NCBI RefSeq assembly: GCF_000987955.1
Contig: NZ_LAZU01000031.1
Location: 62,001-126,000 of the forward strand
Direction of reading: 5' to 3'
From: Paenibacillus sp. DMB20
Lineage (GTDB): Bacteria; Bacillota; Bacilli; Paenibacillales; Paenibacillaceae
DNA: 64,000 nt
Shown here: in pieces, positions 19,133-28,820 of the stretch
Layout: every line of letters starts with the position of its first letter
Numbering within the stretch: position 1 is the first letter of the stretch
Notes under the pieces: model-generated
Told to the model about the DNA's origin: nothing
Database searches by the model: none
Seen by the model: only the letters and a program-made list of their open reading frames with translations
Translations under genes and position numbers: made by a program

Positions 19133-20321
19133 TTACGGTAAAGCCAGCTTTCCCATCACCGTTGAACGCCGCGCGCCTGTCGCAGCCGGAACATTATTCG
19201 GAATCCCGTGCATAAAATCGTTCCCGAGCAGGGCAAAAATGACCGCTTCCTTCGCATCGTCATGAAAACCGAGCTCACCCGACGTTATGACCTTCCGATC
19301 CGGAAGCAGCTCTGCCAGCATTCGAAGCAGCTCACGGTTATGGGCCCCTCCCCCGGAAACGATGACTTCGTCTATGCGGTAGTCCGGAAACACGAAATGA
19401 CGGTAGCTGTCCGCGATCGAATGAGCCGTAAAAGCCGTAGCCGTGGCCATAATATCGGCATCGGCAAGATTTTTGGCTCTGGCCGCGTTCAGAAATTCCG
19501 CGGCATACGATTTTCCGAACAGCTCCCTGCCCGTAGATTTCGGGGGCGGCATCCGGAAATACGGGTGGGACATCATCTCGACCACCAGCGCCAGATCCGC
19601 TTTTCCCTGCGCGGCCCATTGCCCTCCATTATCATAGGTCACACGGCCGTCGGATAAGATAAGCGCCACTTCATCCATGATCATGTTCCCCGGACCGGTA
19701 TCGAACGCCAAAATGTCCGAAGCTTCTCCTCCTGCGGGGATGGCCGTGCAGTTTCCGATCCCGCCGATGTTCTGAAGCAGCCTTCCCTTTTCCCCGTGGC
19801 GGAATAATATGATATCTCCGTAGGGAACAAGCGGCGCACCTTGGCCGCCGACCGCCATGTCCGCCGGTCTGAAATCACCCACCACGCATTTTCCCGCATG
19901 CTTGGCGATAACGGACAAATCCCCGATTTGCAGGGTGGATGGGACGGTATAAGAGTCTTCCGGGTCATGCTCGGGAATATGCCAAACGGTCTGGCCATGG
20001 GAGCTGATGAGATCCACCTCATGCATCTCCAGTCGGGCTCCCTCCGCAGCCCTCAATGCCGCCTCTGCAAATTTCGTTCCCAAATAAGCATTCATGGCAC
20101 ATACTCCTGCACTGTTTGAATGCTCCATGCTGCAAAGTTCTTTCAACTTCTCCCTCAGCGTCGAATCATAAGGCGTGCTTTCGTAATGGAGCAGCTCAAC
20201 GCGCGAATTCAATCCGCTACCCGTAATTCGGACCACCGCGGCGTCAATGCCGTCCAGCGAGGTCCCCGACATCAGTCCGATCACGATGGACGCCGATTTT
20301 TTTGTCCCACCCCAGCAGCAT
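19133..20321 (-). CDS. anmK: anhydro-N-acetylmuramic acid kinase (frameshifted as read)
   Basis: Converts 1,6-anhydro-MurNAc to MurNAc-6-phosphate in cell-wall recycling. It is an ASKHA-fold kinase with phosphate-1 motif IGLMSGTSLDGID, SSHGQTVWH, GDFRPADMAVGGQGAPLVP, the DTGPGNMIMDE motif and VSGGGAHN. As read, the N-terminus is out of frame. Removing one base from the T7 run 20297-20303 gives MLLGWDKKSASIVIGLMSG from an ATG at 20321 with a GGGGGG site, about 395 residues. It is divergent from the amino-sugar kinase and MurQ genes, which act in the same pathway. Confidence 0.92.
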
Positions 20322-20357
20322 GAATCCGTCCCCCCTAATTTTGCAATCATCGTATAA

Positions 20358-20405
20358 GAATAACATCTATCGACGTACTTTCTCAGTAGACAGACCGCAT
20401 TTGCC
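20358..20405. repeat. partial copy of the intergenic hairpin repeat
   Basis: Half element ATCTATCGACGTACTTTCTCAG..GACAGACCGCATTT in the divergent anmK/kinase spacer. The other half is absent. Confidence 0.6.
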
Positions 20406-20568
20406 TTTATAAAAAGAGCGACAACAAAATGATATCGCTTACAACTCCCGATAGAGTTTATTATAGGATTTCTGAAATATTATTTCAACAAATTATAGAA
20501 TTATTAAAATTTTATTTTACAATGTTATGCAATTCCCCTATACTAAAAGGGTAAATGGAGTGATAACT

Positions 20569-21520
20569 ATGAACATTTTTTATAGGTGTTGACGGAGGCG
20601 GCACGAAAACGGAAGCCGCCGCAATAGACAGCCAAGGCAATGTATTGTCGCGTTATACGGGCAGCTCCACCAACCCGTATGTCGTCACTTTTGACGGAGC
20701 GATGAAGGAATTGGCGCGCGTGCTTGATTCTCTGCTGGAGCCGCTCTGCCTGTCCGAGACGTCATGCAGCGGGGCATGCTTCGGCATGTCGGGAATCAGC
20801 TCGGAAGCCGAACAGGAGAACGTGATCTCTTTTCTACGTTCCTATCAGAAGGAGCGCGAGATTCCTTTTCCGCTGACGCTCACGACCGAGGCGGAAATAT
20901 CGTTAATGGCCTCTTTGGAGCAGGAACACGGAATTCTGGTCATCTCCGGCACGGGATCCAACACTTACGGGATCACGAGGAGCGGCGAACGTTACCGGGC
21001 CGGCGGCTGGGGCCATATTCTCGGCGACGAAGGCAGCGGCTACCAGATCGCGCTTCTCAGCCTGAAGTCTATCATCAAGAGCCATGAAGGCATCCTGCCT
21101 CCCACAATCATGTCTGAGCGAATCATGAATGCTTACGGATTTAAAGAAATGACGGATCTGAAGGCCTACGTCTATCGTCCTGCCATCGGAAAAAGCGAAA
21201 TCGCCTCCTTTGCCCGTTTCTGCATCGAGGCCGCCAAGGACGGCGATCCTGCGGCGCTCGGAATCCTGCGGGAGCAGGCTATAGAGATTGCCGAAACCGC
21301 GTCCGCGCTGATTCGGAGACATCCTGAATTGGAAGAGACCGATGTCGTATGCACCGGCTCGATCTTCAAGCATTCCGGCGTATTTCTGGAGACGTTCCGT
21401 GAAGCGTTGGCGAACCGGTTCCCCCGACTCTCTTTCCCTGAGGCAAAGCATGATTATACTCCGGCCCACGGGGCGTCGCTTCTGGCAAAGAAACGTTATT
21501 CGGATACAGCCTGTACCTGA
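20569..21520 (+). CDS. BadF/BadG-type N-acetylglucosamine/MurNAc kinase (frameshifted as read)
   Basis: ASKHA-fold sugar kinase of about 316 residues. After removing one base from the T6 run 20576-20581 the protein begins MNIFIGVDGGGTKTEAAAIDSQG, the family's phosphate-1 motif. Further marks are VISGTGSNTYG and GGWGHILGDEGSGYQIA (adenosine/sugar contacts) and VCTGSIFKHSG. The ATG at 20569 has a GGAG site. The gene is followed 60 bases later by MurQ, so phosphorylation of MurNAc (MurK) and/or GlcNAc is the likely role. Confidence 0.85.
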
Positions 21521-21581
21521 TCGGCAACCCTTGCGCAGGCTTTTCGCTCCTATTATCCATGCACAGAAGGAGACGATTGGA

Positions 21582-22484
21582 ATGAACTTGCTCAGTCAGT
21601 TGACAACAGAACAACCGAATGAATATACCCGTAACATTGATCAATTGAATTCGGAACAGATCATGTATTTAATTAATGACGAGGATAGCTCCATTACGGA
21701 TAAAATCCGTAATATTATTCCCGTTATAGCCAAGGCTGCCGATTATATCGTCGATGCCTTTCGCGCCGGCGGCAGACTCTTTTACGTCGGTGCCGGAACC
21801 AGCGGACGAATCGGCATCCTGGACGCTTCGGAATGTCCTCCAACGTACGGAACCGATCCTTCCATGGTTCAGGGGATCATCGCGGGAGGGTTCAGGGCCG
21901 TCAAAGAACCGATAGAAGGCGCGGAGGACAGCGAGGAATTGGGAGCGGAAGACATCGATAAGCACGGCATTACCGATAAGGATGTGGTGGTCGGCATCGC
22001 GGCAAGCGGACGAACTCCTTACGTGCTCGGAGCCATGAAACGGGCCCGTGAACACGGTGCCGTCGTCATTGGCCTGTGCAACAATACCGGTTCCCTGATG
22101 CATCAGCACGGAGATCTGGTCATTGAAGCGGAGGTCGGCCCGGAAGTCGTTATGGGCTCTACCCGCATGAAAGCCGGAACCGCCCAAAAACTGATTCTTA
22201 ATATGCTCACCACGACCGCGATGATCAGGATCGGCAAAGTGTATCAAAATCTTATGGTGGACCTCAACCCGTCCAACCATAAACTCGTGTTTCGCGCCAA
22301 ACGGATCATCTCCCTTGCAACGGGTGCTCCCGACCATGCCGTCGAAAGGGCCTATGCCGAAGCAAACGCCCATGTTAAAACGGCTATCGTCATGCTGCTG
22401 GCCGATGTCAGCGCCGAGGAAGCCGCGAGGCTGCTCGAAGGCAGCGGCGGGTTTGTCCACAAGGCCGTGACACCGGAATCCTAA
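21582..22484 (+). CDS. murQ: N-acetylmuramic acid 6-phosphate etherase
   Basis: Cleaves the lactyl ether of MurNAc-6-P to give GlcNAc-6-P and lactate. It has 300 residues and a single SIS domain with VGAGTSGRIGILDASECPPTYG, the catalytic Glu in KEPIEGAEDSEE, VVGIAASGRTPYV, and MGSTRMKAGTAQKLILNM. The ATG at 21582 follows AAGGAGACG; the frame open further upstream overlaps the kinase and is not used. It forms an operon with the preceding kinase and ends in a strong terminator. With AnmK it makes a compact recycling locus. Confidence 0.96.
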   Translation: MNLLSQLTTEQPNEYTRNIDQLNSEQIMYLINDEDSSITDKIRNIIPVIAKAADYIVDAFRAGGRLFYVGAGTSGRIGILDASECPPTYGTDPSMVQGIIAGGFRAVKEPIEGAEDSEELGAEDIDKHGITDKDVVVGIAASGRTPYVLGAMKRAREHGAVVIGLCNNTGSLMHQHGDLVIEAEVGPEVVMGSTRMKAGTAQKLILNMLTTTAMIRIGKVYQNLMVDLNPSNHKLVFRAKRIISLATGAPDHAVERAYAEANAHVKTAIVMLLADVSAEEAARLLEGSGGFVHKAVTPES

Positions 22485-22488
22485 ACAC

Positions 22489-22540
22489 GAAACAGGCATT
22501 AGAGGCTGCCAGTATGCTGCCGCTAATGCCTGTTTTTTTT
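22489..22540 (+). terminator. intrinsic terminator after murQ
   Basis: Perfect 12-bp stem AACAGGCATTAG / CTAATGCCTGTT followed by T8. Confidence 0.88.
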
Positions 22541-22742
22541 AGTGCCATCGTGACTCGGGCTTATCAAGCATCTATATTTTTATATTTCAAGGACTAGAAA
22601 GATATCAAATTCATAGGGGTTTTGGTCGATAAGAGTTAAAATATATATATTTTGGACGAAAAATATGTATATACCAACCGATAAGGAGGGCAGCAGTTCG
22701 AAACGACCTAATTATTTCATGTTCGAGAGGTAGATCATACAT

Positions 22743-23822
22743 ATGAATGCTTTGAAGATAAGCCGAATCATTTTTAAGGAAAATGCAAGCAAGTTTTTGT
22801 TGTCGCTCCTGGTTTGTGTTGTTGTGGCAATCGGCGCGTTGGACCCTGCCGTCGAAATCATGGGTACGGAACTTGGATGGCTTGGCGTGAAGGAGCCCGT
22901 TCATACCATCGAAGATCTGGAAAAGAACCATCGGAATAAGCGAACGCGCATGGTCACGTTTACGGCAAAAGAGGTATATGATACGAAGCTCAAGCTGTTT
23001 GAACGGGGAAGCGTTGCTGCAGAGGAGCTTCAACATTCCGGTCCAGCCAAATCAGCTTATGCCTTGGCTTCCTTCGGGGATCGCCAGTATGTCGTCGTTG
23101 AGGTGCCTTTGGATTTCTTTGCCCAATATAAAGGTTCGGAACCGCATACGTTTACCGGATTTGTTACGGACCTAAGACCATCTACGCTGACGGTATCCGC
23201 ACATGTAGACCGTCCGCCATTGAGCAGCCAAGAGATGTCCGGATTGATCGTTCCGTACGGCATCCAAACGAATACCTCCTCCCAACTCATTCCAGGGCTC
23301 ATTGCCCAACTATTCATGGTCGTAGCCCTCTTCATCACCCTTAGCAGGTTATTCTATCTTCTCTTTCCAAGCAAAAGCAAGCTTGGACGCACGCTCGCCA
23401 TGTATGGTGACTATGAAGATGTAAAAAATGCCGTAGAGGACGAACTCCGGGACGGGGTTGCATTTACCATTGGCGGATTATTCATCACCCGTTCATGGCT
23501 CGTTAACACAACCACCAAACTTCATCCGGCCATTATTCCTTTGAACGCCATCATTTGGATTTATGAAGGAACCGAGCGCGTGATCGTGAACGGCATACCG
23601 GTCGGCAAAAGAAGCTACATCAGCGTACATACTACCTTGAAAAAAACCTATCCCGTAGAATTGGCGAGCAAGCAAGAAGTTAAACAGGCTATCGAATACC
23701 TGCTTCGGCAATATCCGTATATCCTGTTTGACCACGACAAAGGGTTGGTGAAGCAGTGGAAGAAAAATCCCGGCGTGCTTATCGAACAGGCCCTTTCCCA
23801 AAAGTCGGGTACCTCTATCTAA
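22743..23822 (+). CDS. uncharacterised two-segment membrane protein, 359 residues
   Basis: The N-terminal membrane segment (about residues 16-33) is followed by an extracytoplasmic domain with a Thr/Asp-rich beta pattern to about 180. A second membrane segment follows near 187-207 (LIPGLIAQLFMVVALFITL). The rest is a cytoplasmic domain of about 150 residues with short beta stretches (GLFITRSWLVN, IIPLNAIIWIYEGTERV, YISVHTT) recalling PH-like or immunoglobulin-free beta sandwiches. The ATG has a GAGAGGTAG site. No family is firmly recognised; related proteins are annotated only as domains of unknown function. It is a single gene. Confidence 0.65.
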   Translation: MNALKISRIIFKENASKFLLSLLVCVVVAIGALDPAVEIMGTELGWLGVKEPVHTIEDLEKNHRNKRTRMVTFTAKEVYDTKLKLFERGSVAAEELQHSGPAKSAYALASFGDRQYVVVEVPLDFFAQYKGSEPHTFTGFVTDLRPSTLTVSAHVDRPPLSSQEMSGLIVPYGIQTNTSSQLIPGLIAQLFMVVALFITLSRLFYLLFPSKSKLGRTLAMYGDYEDVKNAVEDELRDGVAFTIGGLFITRSWLVNTTTKLHPAIIPLNAIIWIYEGTERVIVNGIPVGKRSYISVHTTLKKTYPVELASKQEVKQAIEYLLRQYPYILFDHDKGLVKQWKKNPGVLIEQALSQKSGTSI

Positions 23823-23837
23823 AACAGCCATGTTATC

Positions 23838-23887
23838 CGAAAGAAGGACTTCCTTAAGGTCTTTGACCAGAGGCAGTCCTTCTTTGA
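23838..23887 (+). terminator. possible terminator after membrane protein
   Basis: Perfect 11-bp arms AAAGAAGGACT / AGTCCTTCTTT with a 24-base loop, but only a short T tail. Confidence 0.45.
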
Positions 23888-23976
23888 TCACTTCATTTGT
23901 TTTGAAACGCTGCATAGGATTCCCCCGCCTATACCGTTGAGGACTTAAACCTGGAGATAGCTCAATGCCTGGCGAA

Positions 23977-24020
23977 TCAAAAAACCAGGCTGCTCTTATT
24001 TGAGCAGCCTGGTTAAAAAA
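23977..24020 (-). terminator. intrinsic terminator after TagO-like gene
   Basis: Perfect 13-bp stem AACCAGGCTGCTC / GAGCAGCCTGGTT followed by T6 on the minus strand. Confidence 0.88.
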
Positions 24021-24031
24021 GCCTTATCCGG

Positions 24032-24998
24032 TTAAACCCCTGAACCATTCATAGCCAAAATAATCGCAGTGAGTCCGAAACACAAATTCAGCAAACACAG
24101 AAACACAAGCGTCTGCTTCTGGTTCAACCCGGTAGCCAGCAAGCGGTAATGGGCCTGCGAAGCATCTGCCTGATAAATCGGCTTCGATTGGAGAAGCCTG
24201 CGGATGACGACAATAATATTGTCGAAAATCGGCACGCCCAGCGCAAAGATCGGCACGAACAGCGAAGCCAGAGTCGCCCCTTTAAAAGCTCCGTCGAGCG
24301 CGATAATGCCCAGAATGAAACCGAGGAACGTCGCTCCCGCATCCCCCATAAACACCCTCGCCGGGGGTTTGTTATACCGCAAATAACCGAGTGCGGCACC
24401 GACAAGGATAACGGCCAGCAAAGCCGACTCCCCCCGTCCGAGCGTCAGGGCAACGACAAACAGCGTTCCGCCGGAGATCGCCGAGAGCCCGCCGGCCAAA
24501 CCGTCGATCCCGTCCGAAAAATTAATGACTGTCGTCACGCCGAAAATCCAAAAAATCGTCAGCACCAGCTGCAGCCATTCCGGCAGGTTGATATATTGAC
24601 CGGTAAACGGATTGTTGAAACCTTCAAAAGCAATGCCGGAGCTGAATACGACAACGGCGGCCGACACCTGGACAATCAGTTTCGGCAAGGAGGCCAGCTC
24701 TTTGCCGCGCGTCTTATACCAATCGTCCACCAGGCCGATGGTCAAAATCAAAATGCTGCCGACGAATATTCCAACGGTCTCGCGGTTGATCGTTCCGGTA
24801 AACGCAAAATATGTAACAAAAAAAGCCGATGAATATGGCGATGCCTGCGGTAAGCGGAATCGGTTCCCTGTGAATCTTTCGCTCACTGTCGGGCCGGGGC
24901 TTATCCACGAAGTCAATGTTTATGGCAAGTTTTCGAAACGGCGGAATAAGCAAAAGAACAAGCAGCATGGATATGACAAACGCGCCTACATAAAGCAT
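24032..24998 (-). CDS. undecaprenyl-phosphate sugar-1-phosphate transferase, TagO/WecA type (frameshifted as read)
   Basis: Polytopic glycosyltransferase of the MraY family, about 321 residues after repair. Motifs are DKPRPDSERKIHREPIP (region I), DDWYKTRGKEL, NFSDGIDGLAGG with the catalytic aspartates, and RVFMGDAGATFLG. It lacks the MurNAc-pentapeptide signature of true MraY and fits TagO/WecA, which attach GlcNAc-1-P to undecaprenyl phosphate to start teichoic acid or polysaccharide synthesis. The break is at the A7 run 24818-24824; removing one base joins IGFF to VTYFAF. The ATG at 24998 has a GGGAGG site. Confidence 0.88.
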
Positions 24999-25114
24999 AA
25001 ATTCCTCCCGGATATTGATGAAGTGTAGAGAACATTGTAATCCCAGTATATGACTTTAGAAGGAATCTAGCAACATGATAGTAGAGTTCAGGCTTTCCCT
25101 ATTCCTTGCACAAC

Positions 25115-25144
25115 GACAAAAAGAGGGGCGCTGCCGCCCCTTTC
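25115..25144 (-). terminator. intrinsic terminator after the 26-residue peptide gene
   Basis: Stem GGGGCG / CGCCCC with a CAGC-type loop followed by TCTTTTTG on the minus strand, 12 bases after the peptide stop. Confidence 0.75.
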
Positions 25145-25155
25145 CGGACCTGCCT

Positions 25156-25236
25156 TTAGGATTTCCCCTTGTTCATCACAAGCCCGATGATCATAACGAT
25201 AAGTGCCAGCAAAGCAATCAGCTGATCGATCGTCAT
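25156..25236 (-). CDS. 26-residue hydrophobic peptide, possible holin-like toxin or small membrane protein
   Basis: An ATG at 25236 preceded by an AAAGGGGGGCGG site opens a 26-codon frame. The peptide starts MTIDQLIALLALIVMIIG and ends MNKGKS, so it is one membrane helix with a short positive tail. A terminator follows at once, giving a compact mini-gene of the kind seen for holin-like type I toxins of bacilli. No antisense RNA could be identified by eye. It could equally be a regulatory micropeptide. Confidence 0.55.
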   Translation of the reverse strand: MTIDQLIALLALIVMIIGLVMNKGKS

Positions 25237-25352
25237 GCCGCCCGCCCCCCTTTGCTTCAAGGATGGCTCTTGCCCGGCGGCCTCTCTTTCCCATGAATCA
25301 GCCTTACTTTCCCCATTAGCACTATATGACCGTAAATAAAAGGATATGACGG

Positions 25353-25386
25353 TAAAAAACCGTACCCATTTACGCAGGGTACGGTC
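25353..25386 (-). terminator. intrinsic terminator after pdp
   Basis: Perfect 9-bp stem ACCGTACCC / GGGTACGGT followed by T6 on the minus strand. Confidence 0.85.
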
Positions 25387-25403
25387 CGCTGTTTGATTTC
25401 GGG

Positions 25404-26706
25404 TTATTCGGTTACGATATCATGGACAAGCACAGGCGCATCGGCATGATCCGAAATGCGAATGCTTGCGTACAGCTTATCCTTGACGTCATCCACATTT
25501 TCGCGGTTTGCGTGGATCGTTACGAGGGAATCGCCCTTTTTCACGGTGTCGCCGATCTTCTTGTTCAGCATCAGGCCGACCGCGAGATCAATTTCGGATT
25601 CCTTCGTCGCGCGTCCCGCGCCCAGCAACATCGCCGCCGTGCCGATTTCGTCGGCCACCAGCTCGGCAACCACGCCGTCTTCCATGGCGGGAAGCTCGAT
25701 TTTTAAACTTCGCTTGAGGGAGCTTTTCGGGATGGTCCACAACGGATGGATCTCCGCCCTGGTTCGCGATGAATTCCTTGAATTTCTCGAGCGCCTTGCC
25801 GTTACGCATAACCTCTCTCAGCTTCTCTTCGGCATCCTCCAGCGAATCCGCTTTGTTTGCCAGGAACACCATTTGTCTGCCGAGGGCAAGACACAGCTCT
25901 TCCAAGTCCTTCGGTCCTTCGCCGCGAAGCGTATCGATCGCCTCCTGAACCTCCAAGGAGTTGCCGATCGCCACGCCGAGCGGCTGGCTCATGTCGGAAA
26001 TCACGGCCATCGTTTTGCGGCCGACGTTGTTGCCGATGCTGACCATGGCATGGGCCAGTTCCTTTGCGTCCTCGACGGTCTTCATAAATGCGCCTGCGCC
26101 GGTTTTAACGTCGAGCACGATGGCGTCGGATCCTGCCGCAATCTTCTTGCTCATGATGGAGCTTGCAATCAGCGGGATCGAATCCACGGTTGCGGTGACG
26201 TCGCGCAAAGCGTAGAGCTTCTTGTCGGCAGGCGTAAGGTTTCCGGTCTGGCCGATGACGGCGATTTTATGCTTGTTTACGAGATTCACGAACTCGTCCT
26301 TGCTGATTTCCACATGGAAGCCTTCGATCGACTCCAGCTTATCGATGGTTCCGCCGGTATGTCCCAGACCCCGTCCGGACATTTTGGCCACCGGTATATC
26401 CAGTGCGGCTACAAGCGGAGCCAGGACAAGCGTAGTCGTATCCCCTACGCCGCCGGTGGAGTGCTTGTCGACCTTAATGCCCTCGATGGCGGACAGATCG
26501 ATCGTCTCACCGGAATTCACCATGGCCATGGTCAAATCGGCCCGTTCGCGGTCGGTCATATCCTTGAAGAAAATGGCCATGGCCATCGCGCTGACCTGGT
26601 AATCCGGAATGTCGCCTTTGGTATAACCGCTGATCATGAAGTTGATCTCTTCCGTGGTCAGTTCCTTGCCGTCGCGCTTTTTCGCAATCAAGTCAACCAT
26701 TCTCAT
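25404..26706 (-). CDS. pdp: pyrimidine-nucleoside phosphorylase (frameshifted as read)
   Basis: Splits thymidine, uridine and deoxyuridine with phosphate; about 433 residues. N-terminal helical domain, then phosphate-binding KHSTGGVGDTTTLVLAPLVAA, the signature SGRGLGHTGGTIDKLESI and catalytic region VDSIPLIASSIMSKK. The C-terminal alpha/beta domain is out of frame and is restored by removing one base from the T5 run 25700-25704, which joins KLPQAKFK to IELPAMEDG. The ATG at 26706 follows GAGGAG. It is the last gene of the deo cluster and ends in a terminator. Confidence 0.93.
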
Positions 26707-26784
26707 CGTACATTCTCCTCACTGTTCATGCTTTATTTATGTCTGTCTCATGGGGTATCGCGCATAGTCGTCAGGTTCATTAAT

Positions 26785-27492
26785 TTACAGGGAGGTCGCC
26801 GTATCCAAAGCCACTTCCATCATCTCGTTGAACGTCGTTTGACGCTCTTCCGCGGTCGTTTCTTCGCCCGTCAGCAAATGGTCGCTTACCGTTAAAATCG
26901 TCAAGGCGTTGACGCCTTTTCTTGCTGCGATCGTATACAGAGCCGTGGTCTCCATTTCCACGCCCAGCACGCCGTGATCCATCAGCTTTTGCACGGCGCT
27001 TTTATCTTCGCGGTAGAACACGTCGGACGTGAAAACATTGCCCACATGCAGGTTCAGGCCTTTCTCCACGCCGCGCTCGTAAGCTGCCTTCAACAGCGGG
27101 AAGCTGGCGATCGGCGAGAAGTCGTATCCTTGGAAATGGTGGCGGTTCATCCCGGAATCCGTGCAGGCCGCTTGGGCCAAAATCACGTCACGAACATGCA
27201 CATGTTTCTGCATGGCACCGCAGGTACCGACCCGGAACAGGTTTTTCACGCCGTACTCGGAAATCAGCTCGTTGACGTAAATGCCGATGGACGGCACGCC
27301 CATGCCCGATCCCTGCACGGATACGCGCTTGCCTTTGTAAGTCCCGGTAAACCCGAGCATGCCGCGCACTTCGTTATAGCAGGTTACATTCTCCAAATAC
27401 GTTTCGGCAATAAACTTCGCGCGAAGCGGATCGCCAGGGAGCAGGATGGATTCCGCAATATCTCCCGGTTTAGCCCCAATGTGTGTACTCAT
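26785..27492 (-). CDS. deoD: purine-nucleoside phosphorylase
   Basis: Hexameric DeoD-type phosphorylase, 235 residues, converting purine (deoxy)nucleosides to base and (deoxy)ribose-1-P. Motifs are STHIGAKPGDIAESILLPGDPLRAK at the N-terminus (phosphate Arg and nucleoside His), GSGMGVPSIGIYVNEL, VGTCGA and the nucleoside-binding GVEMETTALY near residue 180. A GGAGGAATG site precedes the ATG. It lies between deoB and pdp, 22 bases after deoB. Confidence 0.96.
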   Translation of the reverse strand: MSTHIGAKPGDIAESILLPGDPLRAKFIAETYLENVTCYNEVRGMLGFTGTYKGKRVSVQGSGMGVPSIGIYVNELISEYGVKNLFRVGTCGAMQKHVHVRDVILAQAACTDSGMNRHHFQGYDFSPIASFPLLKAAYERGVEKGLNLHVGNVFTSDVFYREDKSAVQKLMDHGVLGVEMETTALYTIAARKGVNALTILTVSDHLLTGEETTAEERQTTFNEMMEVALDTATSL

Positions 27493-27514
27493 GTTCCATT
27501 CCTCCGTATGCGAT

Positions 27515-28694
27515 TTATTTTAAATCCCCCAAAAAGCTGGTGCCGTGCTCAGGCATCGTTACCCCAAAGTTCTCGGCCACCGTAGCCCCGATATCCGCAA
27601 AAGTCTTGCGAAGCGGAAGCTCCTTGGCTTCCTTGAAGCGAGGGGAATATACAAGCAGCGGCACGAATTCACGGGTATGGTCGGTCCCTTTATACGTAGG
27701 GTCGTTGCCGTGGTCGGCCGTGATGATCAATAGATCATCGGAAGTCATCTTGCCGAACACCTCCGGCAGACGAGCATCATATTCCTCCAGCGCCTGGCCG
27801 TATCCCTTCGGATCCCGGCGGTGTCCGTACACGGCGTCAAAGTCGACAAGGTTAACGAAGCTGAGGCCTTTGAAATCCTTGTCCATCGTTGCCGACAATT
27901 TATCCATGCCGTCCATGTTGGATACCGTTCTGACCGCTTCCGTTATCCCTTCGCCATCGTAAATGTCCGAAATTTTGCCGAGTGCGATCACGTCGAATCC
28001 CGCATCCTTCAACTCATTCATCGTTGTCCGGCCAAACGGCTTGAGCGCATAATCATGACGGTTCGCCGTCCGTTTGAATTCGCCCGGGCTCCCCACGAAC
28101 GGACGTGCAATGATGCGGCCCAGCATGTAAGGATCCTCAAGGGTGATTTCGCGGCAGAATTCGCAGATTTCATAAAGCTCTTTCAGCGGAATGACCTCTT
28201 CATGCGCCGCAATCTGCAGAACCGAATCTGCGGAGGTATACACGATGAGGGCTCCGGTCTTCATATGCTCTTCGCCGAGCTCCGCGATGATCTCCGTGCC
28301 GCTGGCCGGCTTGTTGCCAATCACCTTGCGGCCGGTTTTTTTCTTCAATGCGGGTGATCAGCTCATCCGGAAAACCGTCCGGAAACACGCGGAACGGAGT
28401 GTCGATATACAGCCCCATGATTTCCCAGTGGCCGGTCATCGTATCTTTGCCGTTGGAAGCCTCCTGCATCTTGGTAAAATATGCACGGGGCTTATCGGCC
28501 TTCGGCACCCCCTGAATCTCGCGGATGTTGGACAAACCGAGCGCCGCCATATTCGGCATATGCAAGCCGCCGCACTCACGGGCGATATGTCCAAGCGTAT
28601 CGGATCCGACATCGTCGAAGGCTGCCGCATCGGGCGCCTCCCCAATGCCTACCGAGTCGAGCACGATCAGGTGAATACGTTTAAACTGTTCCAT
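27515..28694 (-). CDS. deoB: phosphopentomutase (frameshifted as read)
   Basis: Interconverts (deoxy)ribose-1-P and -5-P using manganese; about 392 residues. It belongs to the alkaline phosphatase superfamily. Visible marks are VLDSVGIGEAPDA with the metal Asp at the N-terminus, DTMTGHWEIMG with the phosphorylated Thr, YTSADSVLQIAAHEE, GRIIARPFVG, and ITADHGNDPTYKGTDHTRE with metal ligands. Removing one base from the T7 run 28336-28342 joins RIEEK to TGRKVIGNKP. It supplies DeoC with deoxyribose-5-P. Confidence 0.94.
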
Positions 28695-28726
28695 CCCTTG
28701 TTCCCCCGTTTCTGATTTACTATTTA

Positions 28727-28785
28727 CGTCTATCGACGTACTCTCAAAGAAGGCAGGCCGCTTTTAACTGTTTTTCTTTCGATAG
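28727..28785. repeat. partial copy of the intergenic hairpin repeat inside the deo cluster
   Basis: ACGTCTATCGACGTACTCTCAAAGAAGGCAGGCCGC half-element between nupC and deoB. Its hairpins could affect mRNA processing between the two parts of the operon. Confidence 0.6.
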
Positions 28786-28820
28786 CAGGCTGCGTTTTCC
28801 TCTGAGTATATATTTTCGCA

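Noticed and set aside
21342..21581. 80-codon N-terminal extension of MurQ
   Set aside because: It overlaps the kinase gene in another frame. The ATG at 21582 has a strong ribosome-binding site and gives the normal MurQ length.
23493..23915. Minus-strand frame of 140 codons overlapping the membrane protein end
   Set aside because: Mostly antisense to the 22743-23822 gene; its start lies in a hairpin region and no motif is visible.
25456..26895. Open frame of 479 codons on the plus strand opposite pdp
   Set aside because: Antisense shadow that spans two conserved genes; no protein-like features.
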